Of a DNA stretch of 64,000 nucleotides, positions 33,731 through 44,067 are shown piece by piece; the first letter of the stretch is position 1, and each line of letters starts with the position of its first letter. Under the pieces are notes generated by a model. It worked only from the letters and a program-made list of their open reading frames with translations, ran no database searches and was not told where the DNA came from. Location of the stretch: positions 47,634,905 through 47,698,904 of the forward strand of contig CM077010.1 of assembly GCA_039090855.1 (NCBI GenBank). The letters run 5' to 3'. Position numbers and translations under genes: made by a program. Source of the stretch: Macrothele yani (lineage: Eukaryota > Arthropoda > Arachnida > Araneae > Macrothelidae).

Positions 33731-35426
33731 TGCCACTTGAGAATCGCTAATTACCTGCATTAAAAGAAAATACATGGAAGATCATTAACACCTGGCGTGG
33801 CAACATTTTGTAAACTTATTTTTGGGCTAATACTCTTGATGGAAATGATGTTATTCCAGAATTATTCATTTTTCATATGATTATGCATTCCCAATGCAGT
33901 ATGTAATTAAAAGATTAAAAATATCAGTTGGGATTTTGAATTTGTGTCCATTTGATATGAAATGTTTTCTCTGTAATCAGATATTAGGAGTCTCCAGATA
34001 TGTTATGTTAAAAGCATGTGACATCGTGTCATACAAACGCATGTTTGTCTTTGAAAATATGTTAGTAGCCATGTTTGATTATTTGACATTAGAGCAAAAC
34101 TGTTTTATGTGTGTGTGCCCTTGTGTATTTTTTTTTTTTTTGTAAGGTTGTAAAACATAAAATTACAGTATCTTAAATAAACATTCATTGAAGAAAAGTT
34201 GCTGCCTGAATCAAATTTGAAAAAATCCAATACCATTTTATTTATTTATTGGGAAATAAAACAGCATTCATTCACTAAACTTTTGTTCCCAAAAGAAAAA
34301 AGAAGGAATCATATCTGGGGAGGTTGCAAGCTAGAGTTACTGAGGATGAATATTGCTGTAAAAAAAAAAAAAGCTTGGAGCAGCAAATTTGATTTGATGT
34401 GTGCCACTGATTTTTTTTTAAACTGTGTTTTAACAATTTTAGTGTATCACAAAACAGATGAAAATATCATTCTTGTGGAAGGGATTGATTCTGTCCTTCC
34501 AACCAGTCAACTTTTCTTATATATCTAATTAGAACAGTTGATTCTTTATTGATCAAAGGCCAAGACTGACCTATCAGTGCAAAATCATCAGATTATCTCG
34601 GGCGTTGCTGTAGATTGAGTAGTGGTGTGCTATACAAAATATATATAAGTACTGTTGCTAAATCTAGACACAGCCTAGGAGATTTTTGTTGTTGCCATTA
34701 TGGAATTTGTACCACAAAGTTGAATGAAAGATTTGTGTAGTTGGTACAATACCTGATTCTTTTAAAGAAAAGAAATAGTGGTTCTGGTGATCTGAGTAAT
34801 GCTTTTGTGTATTTTGAACCATAGAGTTTGCATTTGAATAATTGTCAGAGTTTGGGAATGAACAAGAAGATTTGATCATTGCAAGGGGTCTGCTTCTAAG
34901 CTAAATTATGTGAATGAAAGAAAGAGGCATAGCAAAATATGAATTCAATTGAGAACAACAGGTCAAGAGACAAAGCAGTTCTGGTAGTGAATGTAGCATA
35001 ATTCACCTAATAGTGGCAGGAGAAAAAGATCATTATCTGATGTAACAGTTAATTAACTTTGTGTAGAATTGAAATGTAGCTGTAGAAATTATATATGATT
35101 AAGTTCTGTAAAAACAGTTTAGCTTTCTGAAAGCACAAGCTTCTAATGTACAATAACAATGATACTAAAAAAGGTGTCTGCTAAAAATCTAGTTGCTGAT
35201 TTAAGCATTGTCAGATGGCCATTGTGTTGAAAATATTATGTAAATTTCTTTTGATAAACAATGCATTAAGTGTAGTGGTCATCTGAATGATTTGACAAAG
35301 GACAGCTTGTTAGCTTCAGAAAAGCAGTGTGGCATGTTTCTTTAGGGAGATTTATGAAAGTCATTAAAAAAAGTTTGTACTCTAACACATACAGGAAAGT
35401 TTTGCCATTATGATATGTATAATTTT
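33731..35426. other. No recognisable gene; 44-bp copy of a Mar-3 segment at 34028-34070
   Basis: A+T-rich DNA. GTCATACAAACGCATGTTTG and what follows closely match 33438-33481, a small dispersed duplication. Otherwise nothing identified. Confidence 0.45.
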
Positions 35427-36060
35427 TTATTTCGACATGTACCTGGCCACTGCAATGCACTTTTCCCACTGTTGCTCTAGTGATTTGATCCCAGTGGGGG
35501 AAAAAGGAAATCTAGCTCAGAGTTGGAGGTATAGCTCTTTCTATGGATGTTTTCCTTTAGCTTGGGGAACAAGTAAAAGTCACTAGGGTCAAGTTCTGGA
35601 AAATAGAGTGGATGTGAAGAAACTCAAATCCTGTCATTTGTATGGCAGTCTGGGAGGTGTGACTTTGTGCATTGCCTTGAAAAGCAGAAGGCACTTCTTT
35701 TCCTTTGGGGATTGCATTGAGCTGCCTCATGAGTTCAGCATGTATGCTCTTTGCCATGTAGTAACCATGATGCATCACCAAAGCTGATGCCATTACCTTG
35801 CTGGCTGATGAAGCTACATAGAGCTTCTTGATAGATGGAGAAGATGTATGCTTCCACCCTAGACTTAGTTTTTAGACTCTGGTCAAAGTGATGAATGAAT
35901 CCATGTTTCAACTTTTATAATAATCTGGGACTATAAATTTATTGGATCTGCGTCTTCTAAGATTCATCAAAATTGAGTCACTACTGCCAATTGAAATCTC
36001 TTACAACCTCTGCTATACTGCAAACAATCATTGTTGCATCTTATATCAAATGGTTGTCCA
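35427..36060 (-). pseudogene. Mar-4: mariner transposase relic
   Basis: Minus strand: ETWIH then PESK (first catalytic block, about 35910-35880), SSASKVMASALV (35810), and FQGNAQSHTSQTAIQMTGFE for the second block (FHQDNAPCH in relatives, so the aspartate reads G). The third block is shifted, then comes IKSLEQQWEKCIAV and the end RYMSK at 35427. The DNA-binding half was not found with confidence upstream. Several frameshifts; inactive. Confidence 0.8.
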
Positions 36061-36649
36061 CATGGTTGAGGTTCTGTTGAGGCAGATGTGGAAGATTGTG
36101 CAGAATGTGATCTCATCATAAGATTCCATGCCATAAAGAAATTCTCTGCACTACTTGAACAACTATGAAATATGCAGGAACCTTAATGCCCAATTTTTCT
36201 GTACCATACCATCATGAACCTCCTGTAGAGACATGCTTTTTACAACATGTGTTTTTTGTTCTCCATTTCACAGTCTCTATTGTTTAGTTCACAAAATCAC
36301 ATGAGAGAGAAAAAATAAAAAAAAAAAAAAAAAAAAGATTGTATCTGTAACATTGAATATTGTATACAGTGACACACAAGAATCTGTACTAAACCTGTAG
36401 ATAAAATGTTCCATATTCACTCAAGGAGTAGGTTAGAACACAAACTTTTTTAATATCCCTCAAGGCTTAAAAAATACCATGCCTGTGATGTGGGGCACAT
36501 AAATTATTGGCCTAGGCAGGTAAATAAAAAATCCAGTTGTGCTGTCCAAGCAACTAAATTAAAAAAAAAGTTTGGAATAGAATTTCCTACTATAAGAAAA
36601 CAGTCATGGCACGTCATGTTTCATTCCACTGCTAATCACCATAATTTAT
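36061..36649. other. No recognisable gene; poly-A near 36310-36337
   Basis: May hold the decayed N-terminal part of Mar-4 on the minus strand, but no motif could be read. Confidence 0.35.
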
Positions 36650-36930
36650 ATTGTGGAATTAACTTTTATATGTCTTATAGAGGTTATTATTCAAAAAGTT
36701 GGTGGTCAAATTTTCGAACTAAAGCCTAGTTCATCATCAGGACTACGTCACTGGAGTAGTTTAAGCGAGTAGTTTACTACTCCAGTGACGTAGTCCTGAT
36801 GATGAACTAACTACTCCAGTGACGTAGTCCTGATGACGAACTAGGCTTTAGTTCGAAAATTTGACCACCAACTTTTTGAATAATAACCTCTATAAGACCC
36901 GTAAAAAAGTTAATTCCACAGTAAAATATG
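36650..36930. repeat. Palindrome P1: PLE-terminal inverted repeat with hammerhead-like cores
   Basis: Left arm (36652-36760) and right arm (36811-36926) are near-perfect inverted copies. Each contains CTGATGA, one base, GAACTA-loop-TAGTTC, GAAA: minus strand at 36712-36740, plus strand at 36830-36858. A further partial tandem copy (36776-36810) carries a third CTGATGA. The arms end in the direction expected of a PLE terminus. Confidence 0.75.
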
Positions 36931-37037
36931 AATAGAGGTGCCATAAATTCATTTACAACTATAATTTATATTATTGTTATAGAGTGCCAAGAACTATTGG
37001 TGCACCCATGGAGGGGGCTTTGGGGGTTTAAGCCCCT

Positions 37038-37645
37038 CCAAGGAGATTAAGAGCAACGTAAGTCACCAATTAAACATTCAAAAATATTATTTCACATGTT
37101 CAAAATAAAACATTACATAGTGCCTTCTATTGCATGGTGTCTTCTTCCCAAAGCACCAAAGAGATTAAGAGCAACATACGTCACAAATTAAATATTCAAA
37201 AATATTATTTTTCATGTTCAAAAAATTACATAGTCTCTGCTAGTTATATCCCAAAGAGATTAAGAGTGACGTACGTCATAAATTAAACATTCAAAAATTT
37301 TATTTTGCATGTTCAACAAATTAAATAGTGTGGGACATTAGTCTTCTATTACATGGTGTCTTCTTCCCAAAGAGATTAAGCAACATACATCACAAATTAA
37401 GCATTCAAAAATATTTTACATGTTCAAAAAAATTACATTGTGTCTGACATAGTGTTTTCTATTACATGGTGTCTTCTTCCCAAATCCCGAAAGAGATTAA
37501 GGGCGATGTATGTCACAAATTAAACATTCAAAAATATTATTTTACATGTTCAAAAAAATTACATTGTGTCTGACATAGTGTCTTCTATTATATGGTGTCT
37601 TCTTCTCAAATCCCCAAAGAGATTAAGAGCAACGTACATCACACA
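37038..37645 (+). repeat. About 115-bp tandem array, six units
   Basis: Units begin AAAGAGATTAAGAGCAACGT or a variant at about 37042, 37158, 37253, 37369, 37490 and 37612 (partial). Unit length varies from 95 to 122 bp through internal deletions. Each holds ATTCAAAAATATTATTT, CATGTTCAA and TATGGTGTCTTCTTC-type phrases. A local satellite; no ORF. Confidence 0.9.
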
Positions 37646-38124
37646 TTGTGTATGTACACTATATGTATATATATAAAGCACCCTCCAACAGGAATTCCTG
37701 GGTGCCCCACTGCCAAGGACAGAGAATAATAATATTCAGTCCAAAAATTGGAATGATATATGTAGTTTTGCCCCAAATGTTTTTTATAGTCAGTGATGTG
37801 GTGCATGCCTCTGATGGAACTAGCCTCCAGTGTTTAGTGACAGAGGGTGAAAACTTCAAAAAAAAAAAAAAAAAAAACGTGGCAGAATCACGAAATTTCT
37901 CAAATACCAATTTGATCATAATACCATTTCATACCAATTTGATCATCATACCAATTTCAGCATCATCCTCTTAAAACTTGAGATACATGCTTTTGTGTAT
38001 TGAACATTTTGAATACAGACCTTTAAAAAAATAAATGTCAAATATGTAAAAAAAGATCGTATATGTGAGAAACTAATTTCTCCGAAGAAATAATTCTTCA
38101 TTTATACATGGTAGGCATTTAATG
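37646..38124. other. No recognisable gene; poly-A at 37858-37877
   Basis: A+T-rich DNA with a duplicated ACCAATTTGATCATNATACC phrase near 37910-37960. Confidence 0.45.
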
Positions 38125-38470
38125 CTATGTGCCTTTGCACACATCCACAGTTGCCAAATCATGGCTAGAGGAATATTTCATGGATTATTGGCATATTTTC
38201 ACTGTATTCCATGTATTTACTTCATTCAGAAAACTTTAAAAATTTCACTGTCCTGGAGCGGAAATCGAACCCGCACCTCTCGGTTTTCAGTCGAGCATGC
38301 TAACCGGAAAATCGGAAGTTGTGGGTTCGATTCCCACTCCAGGACAGTGAAAATTTTCAAGTTTCCCAAATGAAGTAAATACATGGAATACAGTGAAAAT
38401 ATGCCAATAATCCATGGAATATTCATCTAGCCATGATTTAGTGACGGTGGATGTGTGTGGAGGCACATAG
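38125..38470. repeat. 346-bp palindrome with paired tRNA-like ends at its centre
   Basis: Arms of about 150 bp start CTATGTGCC and end GGCACATAG, flanked by AATG on both sides (38121-38124, 38471-38474). The centre (about 38255-38345) has two inverted tRNA 3' halves, each with a T-arm/B-box (GGTTCGATTCCCAC or close) and acceptor strand CTCCAGGA. On the minus strand one half extends to an anticodon loop CTGAAAA (GAA, Phe-like). A complete cloverleaf cannot be drawn because the 5' part is replaced by the other half. Confidence 0.8.
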
Positions 38471-38706
38471 AATGTAAAAAAAGTTCATATTTTTAAACTT
38501 AAAAAAAAAAAAAAAATACATGAGGGTTCTGATTTGTTGTCTTAAAAGATAAATTTTTCTGAGCATCTAGCTTTTATTACTTGGGCAGGTAAATAATTTC
38601 TGCACATGTCCAGCTGGGCATGTAACTTTCCAGATATTTTTCAAGCCCTGTCTCTTGTATTGGACATATGCCCAAATATCTAATGCTGCACTATTAAGTT
38701 GTCCTG

Positions 38707-38930
38707 GCCGCCCCGGTGGCGCAGTGGTCTAAGCGATGGCCTCTGATCATTTGTCCAGAAGGGGTCCGGGTTCGAATCCCGGTGTGAGGCATGGATGTTG
38801 GGTTTGTCTTACGGCACTGGTTCTCTCCCTTCCCTGGAACCAGTGACCTTAAATTAGGGATGGGCGACTGCTTATAGCCCATTGAGTTGCTCACGGTGGT
38901 CGTTAAACTTCCAACCAAAAAAAAAAAAAA
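38707..38930 (+). mobile_element. tRNA-derived SINE, copy 3, with 11-bp target duplication
   Basis: Complete head (TGGCGCAGTGG and GGTTCGAATCC boxes), body and A-tail. AAGTTGTCCTG flanks both sides (38696-38706, 38931-38941). Confidence 0.95.
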
Positions 38931-38941
38931 AAGTTGTCCTG

Positions 38942-40167
38942 TCAATGCTTTAATGCTTTCAATGATGATTTGCTGTGTTGAACATCGCTTTGCCAAAATG
39001 AATGTAAACTACTGCATTTATTGTTCATGGGCAAGGGAAAGAACACTTTGGTGCAACACTTTTAATGTGAAGTGATAGTATATAATCAAAATGCTTAATT
39101 AAAGTAAGAAGAAAAACTTTTGCACAACGACATATAACATACTCTGTTACACAATTACATATCACAATTACGGCTTCGGACTGGCAGCTGTTATAGGAGA
39201 AGATTTGGTGGGACACTGTTTGTTGAGTAGAAAATGAAATTTCTTGCAGTTTCTTTGAGGTTTCATTTTCGGTCACTGTAGCAACGATTTTGGAGATGCA
39301 TATCATAAAGATATCTAGCAAAGATGAATGGGTTTGGAAACTTAGAGCTTGGTATTCAGAATAGCAAAGGAGTTCGTTTTCAGCGATGTTTCTGTGGAGG
39401 TCGCGGATTGCGGCTCGGAGCAATTTTCCCTTGGTTTCTTGGAGGATTTTGGAACAGCGTCCAGAAAAAATAGGTTTACATACTTGAAAAACTTGAGGGA
39501 AGACCATTGAAGACTTGCAGCTCAACAGAAACGATAGTTGACAAAGGAGTTTTGCCACATGTACGCGACAATTATGGGAACATGCCCAGTCCCGATTCCA
39601 GCTCGTTTTATATGTTTATGTGTTATTGTCGCGTGATGCCAGAGTTTTAAACCATGTTATTTCAGTATGTGTTTTCCAGCTGCTTGGAACCCTGCCACTT
39701 CAATTTTGCCTGAAACCAACATGGATCAATCAAAATATTGAGGAATAAATTAACCCTTGAAATTAATTTTTGTAATGAGTAATGTGAAGTTTTTATCAAA
39801 TGTAAAAATCTTAAACAGCTCAACTTAATTGTTGATTATCAATCACTTTTGCAGAAAATGCATCTTTTTGAGCTTAGTTGGGTGCAGTGACGTCATGAAT
39901 GTCAAATTTTTAACATTGTCTTTCTGTGTTGAGTTGCAGCAATGGTCCATTGTAGATATTAATTGTATCCTCTTTTGAGTTAGTACTTAGCATTGGCAAA
40001 TGTATTATGTCTAAATCAGAGAGCTGTTGACTATCAACTTAGTTATCAAAAGTTTTAGTAATTCTACCACTGTTTTAGAGTTGAGAAACATGTTTCTGTA
40101 TTACTGAACTTTGTTGGTAATAATTGATCAATGACATGGCTATTCCTAGACATAACTCATTACAAAT
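38942..40167. other. No recognisable gene apart from the open frame at 39025-39558
   Basis: A+T-rich DNA; nothing else identified. Confidence 0.4.
39025..39558 (-). other. 177-codon open frame of unknown nature
   Basis: The longest open frame not explained by a recognised element. It has no ATG at its listed 5' end: codon one is GTG and the frame stays open further upstream, so it is not clearly a gene start. The translation is mixed, with a basic helical stretch (ETKGKLLRAAIRDLHRNIAE) and cysteine-rich hydrophobic C-terminal parts. I recognise no domain. It could be an unannotated exon, a remnant of an unrecognised retroelement, or chance. The sequence is slightly more CpG-rich than its surroundings. 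Confidence 0.25.
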
Positions 40168-40402
40168 ATCTCCAAATAATGGGGTTTTCTAAGGAATAAA
40201 AGAAAACAATATGTCAAATTTTTAGGTAACACCCCTATCCTTGTTCAGCACTACAGTTATAGTAGGTGTTGCCATTCATGAGATAAATTCTAACCTTTCT
40301 ATTCATGAGATACATTCCAACTTTTCAAGATGGGTAGGAGTGCTACCTGAAAATCTGACATATTATTTCATTTTATTCCTTAGAAAACCCCATAATTTGG
40401 AG
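40168..40402. repeat. Palindrome P2: PLE-terminal inverted repeat, family of PLE-2
   Basis: Arms about 68 bp (40168-40235 and 40335-40402) start CTCCAAATAATGGGGTTTTC. The right arm has GGGTAG-GAGTG-CTACCT then GAAA (40349-40352). The left arm has the degraded inverse, CTGAACA, A, GGATAG-hairpin, AAAA. Closely related to 50345-50470, which adjoins a GIY-YIG remnant. Confidence 0.75.
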
Positions 40403-41216
40403 AACATTGTTGTTAAATATGATTTCAGTATTATCTTTATAGACCTTGACCAACACAGTTGTCTTTGCTGCTGTTTTCACCCATGATAGTAGGGAATCTA
40501 GAAAAAGAACAAACTGTTTTTAGAGCATTTTGTGTGCTCCATGTCAATTCCTCATTTTGTTTAGGAACTTACTAGTGGTAGCAGTTGAATGAATGTTTCT
40601 GTTTGAAATATGTTACTATCTTTCTTCATGCTCCAGAACTTTAACGTCAGATTCTCCAGATTTCTTAGTAACATGTGTAAGTTGTGCCATCACAAAGTCA
40701 TACTATTTTAGACATTTTTAACCTTGGTTCTTCCAGTGTTTTGTAGGGTATAATGCCATATATGGTTGTCATCTCTGTTTCTAACTGGCCAAATTTTGTT
40801 TTTGAAGATCTAACTTCTGAAGGTGGTGTATGTTCCTTATTTATGACATCAGTGCCATGCCTTTTTGTAGCATCATTGTAGCATACCAGCCTTATATGGG
40901 ACAACATATGATACTTACCTTTGTCTTCCCTAATAGGATAGACCTCCTTTGTTGGGAAGTAGAGACAAAACTGCAGGGTTCACAGTTCTCTGGAGTTTAC
41001 AGCTCCTAGATGTTTCAGACTGTGTGCTAGGTAGAGAGTAACATGTAAATTATCCATTATACCACTGAATACCCTCTACTTGGAAAATGCACCTACACAT
41101 AATTTTGCAGACCTGAATAGATGTCACTCATGCTACTTGCAGTATTATAAAACTGGGATCTTTAAGCTGTGATGTCATTGCAGTGTGTTTCTAAGACATG
41201 CAAACATTCAAACAGT
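40403..41216. other. No recognisable gene
   Basis: A+T-rich DNA; nothing identified. Confidence 0.4.
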
Positions 41217-41657
41217 TTATTTATTTATTTATTTGTAAGCACATCCCTACAGACAGTAGATCTGTTACAGATATTGCTATAACATCATTGAGCATTAACA
41301 TCATAGCGCATTAAAAGTGATAATTACAGCCTTGCAAAATGTGCTTTACCAAAGAAATCATAACTTCGATTAAAAATATCCGGACATTCTTCAAGTGAGT
41401 TGTGAAGTCTGTACATTTTGCATAATGGAGAAATTTTTCCCAGCTTCAGTACTGTAGAATGGCACAGCAAATGCTTCACATTTCGTCCTTGGTGAACATG
41501 GCATATGGAAATTTAATTGGTTTACAATTAGAATATCTATCTCCCCGTTGATTGATGATACTGTGCAGAAACTCAAGTTGGAGAGCCTTCCTTGTTGAAT
41601 GTAGAGAGGTCATGTTGAAGAACGACAGAAGGTCAGCAGTTGGATATGAGGGTCCTA

Positions 41658-42965
41658 ACAAAAGTTCTGTACACTGTCCATTTTTGAGAAAACAGTGAAG
41701 TAACAGAGAAAACTTACCTTATTGCCATTCAATGTACTCTCTTCCACTGCTGATAACAGCTTGCCAGCGGCGAGGTAGGTCCTGGATTCCCCATAGTATG
41801 ACATCTTTGTTCAGCTGTTGTATTACTCAGGTCATGTCCAATGACAGTTCGTCCATCGATTCGTAGCACATGCCACAGAGCTGATTTTTAAAATTTGGGA
41901 AAATATCAAAGTTGGGTGGACTTTGATCTTTTCCAAATTAAAAATTTTCAAAGAGATGTATCGTGGGTGGGATAGTGTTTCCCAGCCATATTTTGACAAA
42001 AGTTCCCATACTGACGCTGCACCATGACATGGCGCGTTGTCATGTAGCAAGATCGCTCCCGCTTCCAACAAGTTGGAGAGATTTTGATGAATTTTCGGTC
42101 TCAACTATGTCCTCAGATAGTCGCAGTAATATTGTGTGTTGACATTTTCCCCTACTGGCACTTGGAGACCACAACACCCTGGATATTGTATGCAAAAATA
42201 ATCATTTGCTTCCCTTTGGATGTTGCTGACAACACTTGGGGGAGGGGGGGACTTGGATTCCTCCATTCCACTGATTGTGACTTCAGTTCCAGCTCAGAAC
42301 CAGATTCAAGTCTCATCAGTTGCGATAATTCTGTTCAGGAAGGTGTGTGGCCCTCCCTTTTGAACCTGTGGAGGTGATCCTGTGCGACGTTCACTCTGGC
42401 TGCCTTCTGCTCGGGGGTGAGTTGATGGGGCACCCAGCGTGTGGAGATTTTTCTTTATCCCAGTGTGTCGGTCAAAATCCAGTGAACAGACATGGTGGAC
42501 AAATTTGTTTGATTAGCAATCTCCTCGACTGTCAAACGGCGATTCTCTTTGAGAAGCATTGCAACAATGGTGACGGATGTTCTTGTCTGTCGCCGTTTGA
42601 GGTCAACCTGAGCGGTGATCATCTTTGATGCTGCTTCGCCCTCCAGAAAGTGTGGTGCCCAGTGAGAAATTGTGCTTTGATCAATAGTTCCTTCCCCACA
42701 AACTTCTTGCAAGGCAGTGGGGATCTGTGTTGGAGTTCTTCCCCACAGAGTTTCTATTTCACATACGAGCGCTGACCTAATGCCGTAACTCGACCTGAAG
42801 AGCTGCGCGCTTCCATTTCCAAACCCTCCCACATCCATACAGAAAATGATGGCATATCATTCTAACACCACTGTGTTGTTGAGAGTCTGACCTTGACATG
42901 ACACAATCATTTTCCCAAATGCATCACTTGCTTCCATTTTAGATTAGCGTGTGCAGAACTTGTGT
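41658..42965 (-). mobile_element. Mar-5: mariner element inside LINE-M
   Basis: Terminal repeats ACAAAAGTTCTGTACAC (left) and, reverse-complemented, ACACAAGTTCTGCACAC (right), each next to TA (41656-41657, 42966-42967). Length 1308 bp, full size for mariner. Confidence 0.93.
41719..42838 (-). pseudogene. Mar-5 transposase, near full length but inactive
   Basis: Starts at 42838 with MDVGGFGNGSAQLFRSSYGI. The DNA-binding half runs through TIDQSTISHWAPHF and RRLTVEEIANQTNLS, then STRWVPHQLTPEQK. The catalytic half has ATDETWI (first D) and ILLHDNAPCHGAASVWELL (second D). A frame shift follows, then SPPNFDIFPNFKNQLCGM, where the third aspartate has become N. The protein ends SGREYIEWQ with the stop at 41719-41721. 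The N at the third catalytic position plus stops near TWI and PEQK rule out activity. Length and gene order fit mariner. Confidence 0.92.
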
Positions 42966-43785
42966 TATGATCCTCGTATCCACAATATAAACCCTAGTAG
43001 ATTTGTGATAAAGGTGTCATAGAAATCTTTTTTTTGTACTTAATTACTTAATTTCATTTATTAGTATTTTGAGGCTAGGGCTCCAAATAATCACAGCATA
43101 CTTTAGTGAAGGTGGTCTGACCGTAGTCTCAGAAATGTGAATAAGCGTCTGAGGATTGGGAAAACATCTAAAAAGTCACACAAGGAATCCAGAATTTTTA
43201 TAGGCTGAACATACAATGCTTTGGGTATGGCTTTTAAAGTTCAAAGTGGAATAAAATGTAACTCCCAAGTCCTAGACATTTTTTGTCCAGCTACAAGTAT
43301 ATTCGCAAGGTTTGTAGAAAAACTATTGGGTTTCTTTTTCATGAAAAGGAAATGACATGACATTTGGAGATGGTTTAACATGCACCACTGAAGCAGGTTA
43401 TTGATGTTAGTTTGAAGACAAAAGACAGTCAACAAAAAATTGTGATATAGCCTGAGATCATCAGCAAAAAAGAGACAAGGGCCATCAATGTAAAAAGTTA
43501 GGTGCATTGTTACTGAGCATTATGAGTTTATCTGGTGAGACAGTGCAGGAACAGGATTCTACTGCAGAATTTTCATATAATGGCAGGTCAGTTTGGCTGC
43601 ATTTTATGTCTTAATATTTTTCTTCTGTTACTTCTGTGAATATGATTTATCTTTATTCCATGATATTAAACTCCTCATGCATTTCAAACAAGTTAGTAGA
43701 ATCATGCAATGCATTGATTGTGATATGCTTTCCAACATACCAGAAATCATTACTCAAGTTATGAGAATAATGGCTGTAGAATAAA

Positions 43786-44067
43786 TCTCGCTCCTATGAC
43801 CTGACCTTTGACCCCATTTCGATATTCAACAGAACCGGTAAAGTATACTTCCGGAACAACATGAAACGTTTTGTCTCAATCGAAGCATTTTTACATAAGT
43901 TATAACGCATAAGGGCGATGGAATGGATCCCTCTCCTATGTTGTGACCTTTGGCCCCATTTGTCCCATTTTCAATAGGGTTTGTGCCCAGGAGGTCCCCT
44001 ACCACATACTAAAATTTCACAGAAATTGAACCATTTTTACGCGAGTTATCGTGCAGACAGACAGACA
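43786..44067. repeat. Two-unit tandem repeat (about 145 bp) ending in (GACA)n
   Basis: CTCCTATGACCTGACCTTTG and CTCCTATGTTGTGACCTTTG begin the two units. Both continue through ...CCCCATTT... to a phrase ending AGTTAT before a short CAGACAGACAGACA run (44053-44066). Confidence 0.65.

Larger units (their letters stand above)
41330..43507 (-). pseudogene. LINE-M reverse transcriptase C-terminal region, split by Mar-5
   Basis: Minus strand: LFFADDLRLYHNF with both catalytic aspartates (about 43460), NNLLQWCMLNHLQMS, then DLGVTFYSTLNFKSH, and VRPPSLKYAVIIWSPSLKIL (43090-43040). VQKRFL and VYIVDTR lead into the Mar-5 boundary. Past Mar-5 the frame runs on as IGPSYPTADLLSFFNM, STRKALQLEFLHSIINQ and KFPYAMFTKDEM. 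This is the classical order of a CR1/Jockey-type LINE after the RT active site. Shifts and stops occur before and after the insertion. The endonuclease and early RT blocks are absent, probably by 5' truncation near 43530. Confidence 0.87.
41217..43530 (-). mobile_element. LINE-M: CR1/Jockey-like LINE interrupted by Mar-5
   Basis: Minus-strand LINE with an (AAAT)n tail at 41218-41236 as its 3' end and coding remnants to about 43507. Mar-5 (41658-42965) sits inside it at a TA. Confidence 0.85.

Noticed and set aside
36830..36858. Calling the motifs canonical hammerhead ribozymes
   Set aside because: An additional base lies between CTGATGA and the stem, and helices I and III are not evident by eye, so only hammerhead-like is claimed.
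38257..38345. Functional tRNA-Phe gene on the minus strand
   Set aside because: Anticodon stem-loop, T-arm and acceptor strand fit, but the 5' acceptor and D-arm are replaced by an inverted second T-arm.
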